Positions 11,396 to 20,714 of a DNA stretch of 64,000 nucleotides are shown here, piece by piece. Both the position numbers and the translations under genes were made by a program. A model generated the notes under the pieces. It saw only the letters and a program-made list of their open reading frames with translations, was not told where the DNA came from and searched no databases. Location: NCBI GenBank assembly GCA_016714895.1, contig JADKBV010000011.1, forward strand, positions 310,001-374,000, given 5' to 3'. Position 1 is the stretch's first letter. The number at the start of each line of letters is the position of its first letter. The stretch comes from Saprospiraceae bacterium. Lineage in GTDB: Bacteria; Bacteroidota; Bacteroidia; Chitinophagales; Saprospiraceae.

Positions 11396-13774
11396 ATGGA
11401 TATACTCGAACATTTTCCCGGTCACTTTATCAGTATTTCTCAGGATCATCATATTTTTACCATAAGTACATCAACAGATTGTATGCTTCAGGTAACTTTG
11501 GTGAGCGACGATATTGCCAGAATCAGATTCGCAACAGAAGGTATATTTGAAAATGATTTTTCTTATGCCATCGATGAAAAAAACAACCTGAATCCTTCCC
11601 ACTTTTCATTTAATATTCTGGATGAATTTGTCGAAATTGCCTCAAGAAATTTTAAAGTGGTCATCAGGAAAGAAGACTTGAAAATTTCTTTTGTCGAAAA
11701 TTCAGGAAGAATCATTTGTCGGGACGATAAAGGATTTCATTGGCAACAAAATGAAACTTTTGGTGGAAATATCGTCAAAAACTGTAAAGTCATTCAGGAA
11801 GGGGAACATTTTTATGGTCTGGGCGATAAAACCATGCACCCTAACCTGAGAGGTCGTAAACTGACCAACTGGGCCATGGATATTTATGGTTTTAAAAAGA
11901 ATGAAGACCCGATTTACAAAGCCATTCCTTTTTATTTAGGTATCCACCACGATGTCGGTTACGGCATATTTTTTGACAATACCTTCAAATCTTTTTTTGA
12001 TTTCGGTAGTGAAAGAAAAACAGTGACCAGTTTTTGGGCTGAAGGCGGTGAGATGAACTACTACTTCATCTACGGACCCAAACTTCTGCAGGTCATCCAA
12101 AGATATACATCACTTACCGGAAGGCCGGAGCTGCCGCCTATGTGGGCACTGGGTTTTCACCAATCAAAATGGAGCTATTATCCTGAACAAAAAGTTAGGG
12201 ATATAACACAAAAGCTCAGAAAATTGCAGATTCCTTGTGATGCCATCTATTTTGATATCGATTACATGGACGGTTTCAGATGTTTTACCTGGGATAAAGG
12301 TAAATTTCCAAATCCGAAAAAATTTGTCGCCGAACTCAAAGCTCAGGGTTTTAAATCCATCGTTATCATAGATCCCGGAATTAAAAAAGACAAAACTTAC
12401 GATATTTACAATCAGGCTTTGGCCAATGATTATTTTTGCAAAAGAGCAGACGGCCCATATGTAAGCGGCAAAGTATGGCCCGGAGATTGTTATTTCCCGG
12501 ATTTTACCGATCCAAAAGTTAGAAAATGGTGGGGTGGTCTTCATCAGGAATTAATAGAAGATACCGGTGTCAGAGGAGTTTGGAATGATATGAACGAACC
12601 TGCAGTATTGGAGACAGAAACGAAAACTTTTCCATTGGATGCCCGCCATGATTATGATGGCAATCCTTGCAGCCATAGAAAGGCCCATAATATTTACGGT
12701 ACTCAGATGGCTCGGGCGACCTACAGAGGACTAAAAAGAATTAAAAAAGAATACCGGCCTTTTGTCATCACCCGATCTGCCTATGCAGGAGCACAGCGTT
12801 ACGCTTCGACCTGGACAGGAGATAACATCGCTTCATGGGAACATCTATGGTTGGCAAACGTACAGATTCAAAGATTAAATGTTACCGGCTTTGTGTTTGC
12901 CGGTACAGATATAGGTGGTTTTATTGACCACCCGACACCTGACCTATTTATACGATGGGTTCAAATGGCTGTTTTTCATCCTTTTTGCAGGATACACAGT
13001 AGTGGTGATCATGGCGAACAGGAGCCATGGTCCTTCGGAGAAGATGCATTACAAATCGTTCGCAGATTTATCGAATTGAGGTATACTTTGCTACCGTATT
13101 TATATACTGCTTTTTATAAACATGTTACGGAAGGAACACCTGTCATTCAGCCAATAGCTGTTTTTGATCAGTTTGATAAAGAAACTTTATACAGAGCTGA
13201 CGAATTTTTATTTGGTGAAGATATACTGGTTTGTCCGGTACTTGAACCAAATGCTCCGAGCAGATATGTATATTTGCCGGAAGGCAAATGGTATCACTAT
13301 TTTACTTACGATGTTTTTGAAGGTAAAAAAGAAGTTGTAATACCTACTCCTTTGGATACTTTGCCACTTTTTGTCAGAGCCGGTTCGGTCATTCCACATT
13401 TTCCGGTGATGCAATATGTAGGCGAAAAAGAAGTTGATGTTCTTACTTTATATGTGTACTTCGGCCAAGGTATTCATCAAAGCATAATGTATGAAGATGC
13501 TGGTGACGGATATGCTTATGAATCAGGAGATTACAATAAAAAAACCTGGATAACCCATTCGCTTTTGGATTCATTCGAACTTACGCTTGAGTCCAGAGGT
13601 CATTACCAGCCGACCTATAAACATTATAAAATAGTTTTATTCGGTCTGCCTTTTAATCCAACCCGAATTCAGATCAACGAAAAAGATATTCATCCCGGGA
13701 TTATGGTTGAAAACCAAATGAAATATGAATTGGTTATAGAAAGCAAACTTTTTTTACAACTAAAGATACAATAA
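11396..13774 (+). CDS. Glycoside hydrolase family 31 alpha-glucosidase
   Basis: Hydrolyses terminal alpha-glucosidic bonds in oligosaccharides or starch/glycogen fragments. The 792-aa protein shows the complete GH31 set: an N-terminal beta-sandwich, then the catalytic barrel with FRCFTWDKGKFPNPKKF, the nucleophile block GVWNDMNEPA (Asp398), the acid/base block TWTGDN (Asp476), and GTDIGGF followed by HPFCRIHSSG. A C-terminal beta-domain follows. No signal peptide is visible, so a cytoplasmic location is inferred. It stands alone between the tRNA terminator and an outer-membrane protein gene, with no sus-type partner nearby. Exact substrate specificity within GH31 (alpha-glucosidase versus alpha-xylosidase) cannot be settled from motifs alone. 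Confidence 0.93.
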   Translation: MDILEHFPGHFISISQDHHIFTISTSTDCMLQVTLVSDDIARIRFATEGIFENDFSYAIDEKNNLNPSHFSFNILDEFVEIASRNFKVVIRKEDLKISFVENSGRIICRDDKGFHWQQNETFGGNIVKNCKVIQEGEHFYGLGDKTMHPNLRGRKLTNWAMDIYGFKKNEDPIYKAIPFYLGIHHDVGYGIFFDNTFKSFFDFGSERKTVTSFWAEGGEMNYYFIYGPKLLQVIQRYTSLTGRPELPPMWALGFHQSKWSYYPEQKVRDITQKLRKLQIPCDAIYFDIDYMDGFRCFTWDKGKFPNPKKFVAELKAQGFKSIVIIDPGIKKDKTYDIYNQALANDYFCKRADGPYVSGKVWPGDCYFPDFTDPKVRKWWGGLHQELIEDTGVRGVWNDMNEPAVLETETKTFPLDARHDYDGNPCSHRKAHNIYGTQMARATYRGLKRIKKEYRPFVITRSAYAGAQRYASTWTGDNIASWEHLWLANVQIQRLNVTGFVFAGTDIGGFIDHPTPDLFIRWVQMAVFHPFCRIHSSGDHGEQEPWSFGEDALQIVRRFIELRYTLLPYLYTAFYKHVTEGTPVIQPIAVFDQFDKETLYRADEFLFGEDILVCPVLEPNAPSRYVYLPEGKWYHYFTYDVFEGKKEVVIPTPLDTLPLFVRAGSVIPHFPVMQYVGEKEVDVLTLYVYFGQGIHQSIMYEDAGDGYAYESGDYNKKTWITHSLLDSFELTLESRGHYQPTYKHYKIVLFGLPFNPTRIQINEKDIHPGIMVENQMKYELVIESKLFLQLKIQ

Positions 13775-13816
13775 AATTGATTTTATATCCATTATTGATT
13801 CAGCGATAAAGTATTT

Positions 13817-14632
13817 ATGATAAAATATACAATTTTTGTTTTTGCCTTGGTGGTTATTCCTTTTACAGGTTTTTGCCAAAAAGGTTATGAAGTTGGCGGC
13901 TGGTTGGGAACATCTGTTTATCATGGTGATTTGAATCCTGAAATCAATTTTAAAGCACCTGGTTTGGCAGGTGGGATCTTAGGAAGATATAACTTTAATT
14001 CCCGGATTTGTATGAAGTTTTCATTCAACTACGGGTTTATTAAAGCCACAGATGAAGGCTCAGACAACAATTTTAACCGCAACAGAAATCTGAGTTTTCA
14101 ATCACACATTCTGGATATTTCACCGGTTATTGAGTTTAACTTTCTGGATTATGTTCACGGTAGCAGAACCAAATATTTTACACCCTATCTTTTGGGAGGA
14201 CTCAATTTGTTTTATTTCAACCCGACCGCAGAATTGGGTGGACAACGGTATTCTTTGCGCAAAATGGGTACAGAAGGGCAGGCTGTCGGTAAAGAATACG
14301 GACCTGTTCATGCCGGAATAATCCTGGGCCTTGGGTTTAAATGGGATATCAATTATGATTACAGTATCAATATTGAGTGGAGCACAAGATTGCTTTTTAC
14401 AGATTATCTGGATGATGTTTCAACAGTTTACGCCGATCAGGCTTTACTCAGAGCCAGAAGGGGAGATGTTGCTGCAGCATTAGCTGACCGTTCGTTGATT
14501 GAAGGTCTTGGTGCGGCCGGCAGACAAAGGGGAGACAGTAAAACCAATGACAGCTATTCGTTTCTGGGTATTGGTATTGTTAAATATTTTGGCAGTATCG
14601 ACTGTCCTGAAATTTCCAAAATAAGGAAGTAA
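13817..14632 (+). CDS. DUF6089 family outer-membrane beta-barrel protein
   Basis: A 271-aa protein with a clear signal peptide (residues 1-20, ending GFCQ). The mature start KGYEVGGWLGTSVYHGDLNP is typical of the DUF6089 family of predicted beta-barrels in Bacteroidota. Alternating hydrophobic strands and Gly/aromatic residues run through the protein, and it ends near GIGIVKYFGS, as barrel proteins do. An internal stretch around residues 200-245 (Ala/Arg-rich, then GDSKTND) is probably a loop. Starts 42 bp after the GH31 gene. Molecular function is unknown. Confidence 0.85.
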   Translation: MIKYTIFVFALVVIPFTGFCQKGYEVGGWLGTSVYHGDLNPEINFKAPGLAGGILGRYNFNSRICMKFSFNYGFIKATDEGSDNNFNRNRNLSFQSHILDISPVIEFNFLDYVHGSRTKYFTPYLLGGLNLFYFNPTAELGGQRYSLRKMGTEGQAVGKEYGPVHAGIILGLGFKWDINYDYSINIEWSTRLLFTDYLDDVSTVYADQALLRARRGDVAAALADRSLIEGLGAAGRQRGDSKTNDSYSFLGIGIVKYFGSIDCPEISKIRK

Positions 14633-14900
14633 AGATTTTTAAATTTTCTTTTGTAATAGTAAGGGCAAACAATTTTGAGATAAACAGGAAACTTTCTATA
14701 CAAAAAATCGTTATAAGATACATTTAGTGATTTTATAAACATGATTGAAGGATCATGGGTAAATTGGTGTGTATACCAACCAAAGAATCAGGAATGATTA
14801 ATTTTATGATTTTTTCGGGATTTTACATATTGGATATTATGGATCTAACGAAGGTTCAATACACGCAAAAATAAATAGCAGGTAGTTTGTTAAAATTAAT

Positions 14901-15359
14901 ATGTACAAAAAAATAAAAATTGAAAACATGAAAGGTAAAGTTCTTATTCCAACATTATTATTGTTATTTTTGGGTTCATTGAGTATTCAGGCTCAATCAA
15001 TAAAAGGTATCTGGAAAACAATAGATGATACGGACGGAAGAGAAAAATCCCATATAGAAATTTACGAAGAAAACGGCAAATACAGAGGTAAAGTGATCAA
15101 ATTACTTCCGGGAGCTACCGCAACTCACTGCAACGCTTGTAAAGGCAGTAACAAAAACAAACCCATCACCGGCATGATCATTCTTTGGGATTTGGAGCCG
15201 GTGGGAAAAACATTTGACAACGGAACCATTCTTGATCCTAAAACCGGTAAAGTCTATGATTGCAAAGTGTCTTTTCAGTCACCGGACAAATTAGACGTAA
15301 GAGGTTATATGGGTCTTTCCCTCCTGGGCCGCACGCAGACATGGTATAGGGTAAAATAA
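14901..15359 (+). CDS. DUF2147 domain secreted protein
   Basis: Small exported protein (152 aa) with a signal peptide ending SIQAQS, followed by a DUF2147 domain: GIWKTIDD near the mature start, KSHIEIYEENGKYRGKV, then HCNACKG and GMIILWDL, ending in a lipocalin-like TWYRVK. DUF2147 proteins are predicted periplasmic beta-barrel folds of unknown function. The internal ATG at 14928 (MKGKVLIP) gives a more typical signal peptide and is an equally good start. A 268-bp AT-rich gap precedes it, without a clear hairpin. Confidence 0.85.
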   Translation: MYKKIKIENMKGKVLIPTLLLLFLGSLSIQAQSIKGIWKTIDDTDGREKSHIEIYEENGKYRGKVIKLLPGATATHCNACKGSNKNKPITGMIILWDLEPVGKTFDNGTILDPKTGKVYDCKVSFQSPDKLDVRGYMGLSLLGRTQTWYRVK

Positions 15360-15424
15360 TACCTTCATATACAATAATGCGAATCATTCAATCGTTATGG
15401 AAAAGAACCTTAAAAATTGAATGC

Positions 15425-15646
15425 ATGACGCACAATTACACTGATTTTATTACCATTTCTTATCTGTATAACGAGCTTGATTTATTTTCAAAGCTTGAAT
15501 ACGAATTTGCTCTGGATGAAGATAGTTCCCTTGCGGAATCCTATGAACTTCTGAATGAAGGACGGGATTTATTGCCTGAAATAACATTATCACCAAAACT
15601 TTCTGTTATTGAAAGTATTTTGGCTTATAGTCGGCAGGATGTTTGA
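15425..15646 (+). CDS. Small conserved Bacteroidota protein of unknown function
   Basis: About 73 aa from the chosen ATG at 15425; an upstream in-frame ATG at 15377 would add 16 residues. The central part (EYEFALDEDSSLAESYELL, then LLPEITLSPKLSVIESIL) resembles small proteins seen across Bacteroidota in which an acidic helical segment is followed by a conserved P-x-SP-x-x-x-I-x-x-IL motif. No signal peptide or membrane segment. The function is not known to me, so none is assigned. Confidence 0.6.
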   Translation: MTHNYTDFITISYLYNELDLFSKLEYEFALDEDSSLAESYELLNEGRDLLPEITLSPKLSVIESILAYSRQDV

Positions 15647-15872
15647 TTTTTTAAACATACAGTACTTTTTATTTCCGGTTAACTGTTTGAAACATCTTGT
15701 ATTCTATTCAATCAGTTATATTTAAATATAAAGTTATTTGGTATTTGAGTGTTCCGAAATAAACACCCACCACCTTACCCAATAACCGAATATATTGCAA
15801 ATAAAATTGTATGTATCATTATAATGTTATAATTCTTAGGCAATTATTAGTCAAATAATAAAAAATTTGTAT

Positions 15873-15880
15873 TATCTTTG
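15873..15880 (+). promoter_or_regulatory. Bacteroidota -7 box of the glycogen-synthase-like/DUF4270/glmS cluster
   Basis: TATCTTTG matches TAnnTTTG, 30 bp before the next start codon, within a 264-bp gap that is otherwise AT-rich. The -33 element is not clear. Confidence 0.6.
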
Positions 15881-15910
15881 TGCTCCTTTTTATAAAAGCA
15901 ACAGCACTCA

Positions 15911-16723
15911 ATGAGTAAAAAGAAAATACTTTTTGTCACTCAGGAATTAAATCCGTATACAGAGTTATCCATTCTTTCAGATATTGCCCGCAAAATTCCG
16001 GCCATAGCGCATGACAAAGGTTTCGAATTTCGTGTACTTATGCCAAAATTCGGAATTATCAACGAAAGAAGACACCGTTTGCACGAAGTTGTACGCCTGT
16101 CCGGAATGAATATCATCGTTGATGATGAAGATTATCCGTTGATTATCAAAGTCGCTTCTTTACCAGGAGTAAGATTGCAGGTATATTTTTTGGATAATGA
16201 AGAGTTTTTTAAAAGAAAAGCAGTCTTTTACGATGATGACGGTTCAGCCTTTGACGACAACCAGCAAAGATTGGTTTTTTTCTGTAAAGGAGTAATGGAA
16301 ACCGTTAAAAAATTTGGCTGGGCACCTGATATCGTGCATCTACACGGACAGATGACAAGTCTTATACCTTTATATATCAAAGAAGCGTATAAAAATGATC
16401 CGGTATTCAGAGATGCTAAAATCATCTACTCCATGTATGAAGAAGGTTTGGGAAAAACTTTTAATAAAAATTTTTTGGAGATAGCAGCAATCAACGATCT
16501 TGAGTCACAAAATCTGGAAGTTTTTGAAAGCAATGGTGAAATTGATCTGAACAAAGGGGCATTAAAATTTTCAGATGCGATTACAGCGGGCAACGAAAAT
16601 CTGAATGATTACGTTATACAACAAGCAAAAGACAATGACAAGTTTTTCCTCGAACATATCGAGGGTGTGGATGAAGTTTCAAAATCCATGCTGGAATTTT
16701 ATGAAAAAGTTTTAGAAAAATAA
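15911..16723 (+). CDS. Glycogen/starch-synthase-like protein, GT5 N-terminal domain only
   Basis: The 270-aa protein matches only the N-terminal half of glycogen synthases: KILFVTQELNPYTELSILSD at the start, then a Rossmann-like domain with PDIVHLHGQMTSLIPLY and late segments KFSDAITAGNENLND. The C-terminal GT-B nucleotide-sugar half, needed for glucosyl transfer in full synthases (about 470 aa or more), is absent, and nothing downstream supplies it in any frame. The normal N-terminal substrate loop KTGGL is replaced by YTELS. It may be a regulatory or scaffold protein rather than an enzyme; that is inference. Followed at 20 bp by a DUF4270 lipoprotein and then glmS, an arrangement I recall from other Bacteroidota. 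Confidence 0.8.
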   Translation: MSKKKILFVTQELNPYTELSILSDIARKIPAIAHDKGFEFRVLMPKFGIINERRHRLHEVVRLSGMNIIVDDEDYPLIIKVASLPGVRLQVYFLDNEEFFKRKAVFYDDDGSAFDDNQQRLVFFCKGVMETVKKFGWAPDIVHLHGQMTSLIPLYIKEAYKNDPVFRDAKIIYSMYEEGLGKTFNKNFLEIAAINDLESQNLEVFESNGEIDLNKGALKFSDAITAGNENLNDYVIQQAKDNDKFFLEHIEGVDEVSKSMLEFYEKVLEK

Positions 16724-16743
16724 TTTAGTCACCTTAAGGTATC

Positions 16744-18117
16744 ATGCAGGTAAATAATCCATTTTTCCACTGGAAACAAGTGCGTAACTTGTTTATGTTT
16801 GTTTTTGGTATATCCATATTTTTATTGTCCTGCAAAGATGAAATAATTGTCGGCAGTGATTTATTGGATGACGAATTAATTCTGGTTGACATCACGGATG
16901 AAGTTGAGATCAATAGTTTTACAGAATTCGGAGAACCCTTCATTGCCTATAATGCAGCAACTACAGGAAGGAGATTGGCACATATCGGCCAAATAAATGA
17001 TGGGCTATTCGGAAATTTAAATGCTGAACTTGCTTTATCATGTAATATTGTTACATCAACTCCACCCAATTATCCTATTGGTACTAAAAGTTTACAGGCC
17101 GATTCTTTGGTGCTGAGCTTATTGTTTGATACTTTGGCAACCTATGGAGACCTTTCGGCACCTTTCAGGATTGAGGTCAGACAATTGAATCAAAAAATGC
17201 CAACGGAAAATATCGTCAAATCTGACTATTCCTTTTCCCTTGGAACCCTTCTTGTGGATACTTTAATACAAATTAAACCTAAAGATTCTGTTTCAGTATA
17301 TAATTTTACAGATAAAAAAAATGTAAAAGTAATTCCTCAGCTGAGGATCGTTTTACCAAAATCCATGGCTGAAGCGTTATTGAATAACAAGGATGCTGCC
17401 GTATCTGACACCGCTTTTGTCAGTTTTCTGAAGGGACTTCACATCCGGGCTATCCCACAAAATAATAATGGTATTTTTGGATTTAATCTTTCTGCTTCTG
17501 CGTTGGCGAGTAATGTCGGAAACAAACTTTTTATGTATTATACAGAATCAGATACCTTGAAAAAAACATATAGTTATCCGATTTCAAATCGTTTTATTAA
17601 TACCGGACAAAGAGACTTTACAGGATCCGTAGTGAGCCAGCATGTAGAAAATAATGACCTTTCCGGTCAATTGACATTCCTGCAGGGTTTTGGCGGTCCT
17701 AGAGTAAAAATTACGTTTTCAAACCTGGATATACTGAAAAATAAAATTATCAATTATGCTGAATTAACAGTAACCGCAGATAAAACATCCGGATTAAATG
17801 GTGCTTATCCGGCTGCAAACCAATTATTTGCTTTTCAAAAAAACAGCTCTGATTCATTGATATATATTCAGGATATTTACAATGTTACCAACGCCGGGAT
17901 TGAATTCGGAGGCATCAAAAAAGAAGTTGATGGTAAAATGGTTTATTCTATGAATATCACCAATCAATTAAAAAAGATGTTGGAGGATCCGACGTTTTCA
18001 CCGGATATCTACCTGAGAACGCCCTTTCAGGAAGATTTTGTCCAGAGATCCGTAATTTATGGTGCAAAACATGATTTGTACAAAATGAAATTAAAAGTTA
18101 ACTTTACAACAAATTGA
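16744..18117 (+). CDS. DUF4270 family lipoprotein
   Basis: A 457-aa predicted lipoprotein: hydrophobic segment at residues 15-29, lipobox ending at Cys30 (FLLSC), then KDEIIVGSDLLDD, the usual start of DUF4270 proteins. The remainder is beta-rich with conserved blocks such as LQADSLVLSLLFDT and YLRTPFQEDFVQRSVIYG. Located in the envelope, function unknown. Its stop lies 4 bp before the glmS start, so the two are almost certainly co-transcribed and possibly translationally coupled. Confidence 0.88.
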   Translation: MQVNNPFFHWKQVRNLFMFVFGISIFLLSCKDEIIVGSDLLDDELILVDITDEVEINSFTEFGEPFIAYNAATTGRRLAHIGQINDGLFGNLNAELALSCNIVTSTPPNYPIGTKSLQADSLVLSLLFDTLATYGDLSAPFRIEVRQLNQKMPTENIVKSDYSFSLGTLLVDTLIQIKPKDSVSVYNFTDKKNVKVIPQLRIVLPKSMAEALLNNKDAAVSDTAFVSFLKGLHIRAIPQNNNGIFGFNLSASALASNVGNKLFMYYTESDTLKKTYSYPISNRFINTGQRDFTGSVVSQHVENNDLSGQLTFLQGFGGPRVKITFSNLDILKNKIINYAELTVTADKTSGLNGAYPAANQLFAFQKNSSDSLIYIQDIYNVTNAGIEFGGIKKEVDGKMVYSMNITNQLKKMLEDPTFSPDIYLRTPFQEDFVQRSVIYGAKHDLYKMKLKVNFTTN

Positions 18118-18121
18118 TTCT

Positions 18122-19960
18122 ATGTGCGGTATTGTAGCCTATATCGGTAAAAAACAAGCTTACCCTATCATTATTGAAGGTCTGAAAAGACTGGAATACA
18201 GAGGGTATGATAGTGCAGGTGTTTCCATTTTTTCTGATAAACTTGTCATCGTAAAAAAGAAAGGAAAAGTTTCAAAACTTGAAAATGCAGCATCAACTCT
18301 TAATACCACAGGAACAATCGGAATAGGACATACCCGATGGGCTACTCACGGTGAACCAAATGATAAAAATGCGCATCCTCACCTTTCAGGCAACGGAAGA
18401 CTGGCTTTGATCCACAACGGAATCATAGAAAATTACGCAACATTAAAAAAAGCATTACAAAACCTGGGTCATGTTTTTGTAAGTGATACGGATACAGAGG
18501 TTTTGGTACACCTCATTGAAGAATATCAAAACAGAGAAAATCTTCCTTTAAGCGAAGCAGTCAGAAAGGCTTTGCAAAAAGTGGTAGGCGCCTATTCAAT
18601 CGTGGTCATGGACGAAAATGATCCGGATGTTTTGGTTGGAGCCAGAAAATCCAGTCCGCTGGTTCTGGGGATCGGAGATGAGGAATTGTTTTTGGCTTCT
18701 GACGCAACACCCATCATAAAATACACCAACAAAGTGGTATATCTCAATGATGAGGAAATGGTTTCCATTTACAGAGACGGCACCTACGAGATCAAAAATC
18801 TCCATAATGAAATCAAAGTACCAACGATTCATGAACTGGATCTGAAATTGGAAGAGTTGGAAAAAGAAGGTTTCGAACATTATATGCTCAAAGAAATTTA
18901 TCAACAGCCTACTACCATCAAAGAAAGTATGAGAGGTCGTCTTAATGCAGATGAAGGATGGGTTCTTGTAGGGGGCATGCAACAATATTTCAGCAGAATA
19001 ATGAATGCAAAAAGAATCATTTTTGCAGCTTGCGGAACATCATGGCATTCTGCCCTCGTTGGAGAATATTTGTTTGAAGAATTAGCAAGAATTCCTGTAG
19101 AAGTTGAATATGCATCAGAACTAAGATACAGAAATCCGATTATACACGAAGATGATGTTGTCATTGCCTTGTCCCAGTCAGGTGAAACAGCAGATACTCT
19201 GGCAGCATTGGAACTGGCAAAAGAAAAAGGAGCTTTGATTTATGGTATCGTAAACGTTGTAGGGTCTTCTATTTCCCGTATTACCCATTGCGGTTCTTAT
19301 ATTCATGCTGGTCCGGAAATCGGAGTTGCATCAACCAAAGCATTTACCAGCCAGATTACAGTTTTGACATTGATGGCTTTAAATCTGGGGTATAAAAAAG
19401 GTACTATCACTGAAGATTATTACCGCAGATTGTTGTTTGCCCTTGAAGCAATTCCCGATAAAGTAGAAAAGGTATTAAAACAAAATGAAAAAATAAAATA
19501 TATCGCCTCAGAAATAAAAAATGTAAACAACTCCTTGTATCTGGGGAGAGGTTATAATTTTCCGGTGGCACTGGAAGGGGCATTAAAACTGAAAGAGATT
19601 TCCTATATACACGCTGAAGGTTACCCCGCTGCAGAAATGAAACACGGTCCTATCGCTCTTATTGACGAAAATATGCCGGTGATTGTCATTGCAACCAACC
19701 AATCCGCTTACGAAAAAGTAATCAGTAATATTCAGGAGGTAAAAGCAAGAAAAGCCATTGTTATTTCCGTGATCACAGAAGGGGAAGAAAAGATCAAAGC
19801 CATGTCTGATTATTTTATTGAAATTCCGGAAACAGAAGAACCATTAACACCTTTGTTGTCCGTTATTCCTCTTCAATTATTGGCTTACCATATTGCAGTC
19901 ATGAGAAATTGTGATGTTGACCAACCTCGTAATCTGGCAAAATCAGTTACTGTAGAATAA
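18122..19960 (+). CDS. glmS: Glutamine--fructose-6-phosphate aminotransferase (isomerizing)
   Basis: Makes glucosamine-6-phosphate from fructose-6-phosphate and glutamine, the first step to UDP-GlcNAc for peptidoglycan and lipid A. 612 aa, the normal length. The N-terminal glutaminase domain starts MCGIVAYIG with catalytic Cys2 and contains EYRGYDSAG, GHTRWATHG and HNGIIENY. Two SIS isomerase domains follow (AACGTSWHSALVGEYLFE; SQSGETADTLAAL; EGYPAAEMKHGPIAL), and the end is DQPRNLAKSVTVE. All key residues are present. No glmS ribozyme is expected or seen, since only 4 bp separate it from the upstream gene. Confidence 0.98.
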   Translation: MCGIVAYIGKKQAYPIIIEGLKRLEYRGYDSAGVSIFSDKLVIVKKKGKVSKLENAASTLNTTGTIGIGHTRWATHGEPNDKNAHPHLSGNGRLALIHNGIIENYATLKKALQNLGHVFVSDTDTEVLVHLIEEYQNRENLPLSEAVRKALQKVVGAYSIVVMDENDPDVLVGARKSSPLVLGIGDEELFLASDATPIIKYTNKVVYLNDEEMVSIYRDGTYEIKNLHNEIKVPTIHELDLKLEELEKEGFEHYMLKEIYQQPTTIKESMRGRLNADEGWVLVGGMQQYFSRIMNAKRIIFAACGTSWHSALVGEYLFEELARIPVEVEYASELRYRNPIIHEDDVVIALSQSGETADTLAALELAKEKGALIYGIVNVVGSSISRITHCGSYIHAGPEIGVASTKAFTSQITVLTLMALNLGYKKGTITEDYYRRLLFALEAIPDKVEKVLKQNEKIKYIASEIKNVNNSLYLGRGYNFPVALEGALKLKEISYIHAEGYPAAEMKHGPIALIDENMPVIVIATNQSAYEKVISNIQEVKARKAIVISVITEGEEKIKAMSDYFIEIPETEEPLTPLLSVIPLQLLAYHIAVMRNCDVDQPRNLAKSVTVE

Positions 19961-19983
19961 TTCATAAAAAAACAAAATCAGGA

Positions 19984-20685
19984 ATGACCAAAGAAATGTT
20001 AAGTCTGGAATACAACAGCACAAGAGATAAATTATATTATCCGGAATATGGCCGGTTTATTCAAAAACTCGTTTTACATTGCAGAACAGTTGAAAATAAA
20101 GAAGAAAGACAGGCAGAGGCAGAGATGATCATCGAAATGATGCAACAAATGAACCCTCCGGTAAAAAATATCAACGAATATAAAAACAGACTCTGGAGAC
20201 ATTTTTTCAGAATGGCAGAATGGGATATCGATGTCGATGTACCGGGAGAAGAAAGGCCAACACCTGAAAGTACGCAACTCAATCCGGAAAGAGTACCATA
20301 CTTCCAACACGAATTTAATTGGAGACATTATGGTTTTATCACAAGAAGGCTGATCGATAAAGCTTGTGCACTGGAGGAAGGCCCTATCAAGCAGGGATTG
20401 GTGGAAGCCATTTTATCTTATATGAAATTGGCATACAGAACATGGAATAAAGAACATTTTGTCAATGATGAATTGATCAAATCAGATTTGGGCGTCTTAT
20501 CAAAACATCAGATTAAAGTGGATGATGACCACATGATCGAAAATCTGGTAAAACATATTAATATCCAACCGGTCAATACTTTTCAAAAAAGTAACAACAA
20601 AAATCAAAACAACAGAAATAAACAAAAAAATAAACCACTCGTTGCCCGCAATAGTAATTTTAAGCCAACAAAACAAAAAAGATAA
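19984..20685 (+). CDS. DUF4290 family protein
   Basis: 233-aa cytoplasmic protein starting 23 bp after glmS and probably in its operon. Diagnostic DUF4290 blocks are LEYNSTRDKLYYPEYGRFIQ, MIIEMMQQMNPP and DYKNRLWRHF-like (here EYKNRLWRHFFRMAEWDIDV). The helical core ends near residue 190 and is followed by a low-complexity Asn/Lys/Gln tail, strongly basic, which could bind nucleic acid. Function unknown; the family is restricted to Bacteroidota. Confidence 0.87.
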   Translation: MTKEMLSLEYNSTRDKLYYPEYGRFIQKLVLHCRTVENKEERQAEAEMIIEMMQQMNPPVKNINEYKNRLWRHFFRMAEWDIDVDVPGEERPTPESTQLNPERVPYFQHEFNWRHYGFITRRLIDKACALEEGPIKQGLVEAILSYMKLAYRTWNKEHFVNDELIKSDLGVLSKHQIKVDDDHMIENLVKHINIQPVNTFQKSNNKNQNNRNKQKNKPLVARNSNFKPTKQKR

Positions 20686-20707
20686 TCAGTTTTGATACTG
20701 ATTTCTT
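20684..20707 (+). terminator. Possible weak terminator between convergent genes
   Basis: A 7-bp inverted repeat AATCAGT / ACTGATT with a 6-nt loop overlaps the last codons of the DUF4290 gene and is followed by TCTT. The stem is short and AT-rich, so this is tentative. Confidence 0.4.
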
Positions 20708-20714
20708 AAACGTA

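Noticed and set aside
18117..18125. glmS ribozyme/riboswitch
   Set aside because: Only 4 bp separate the DUF4270 stop and glmS start, leaving no room for the ribozyme.
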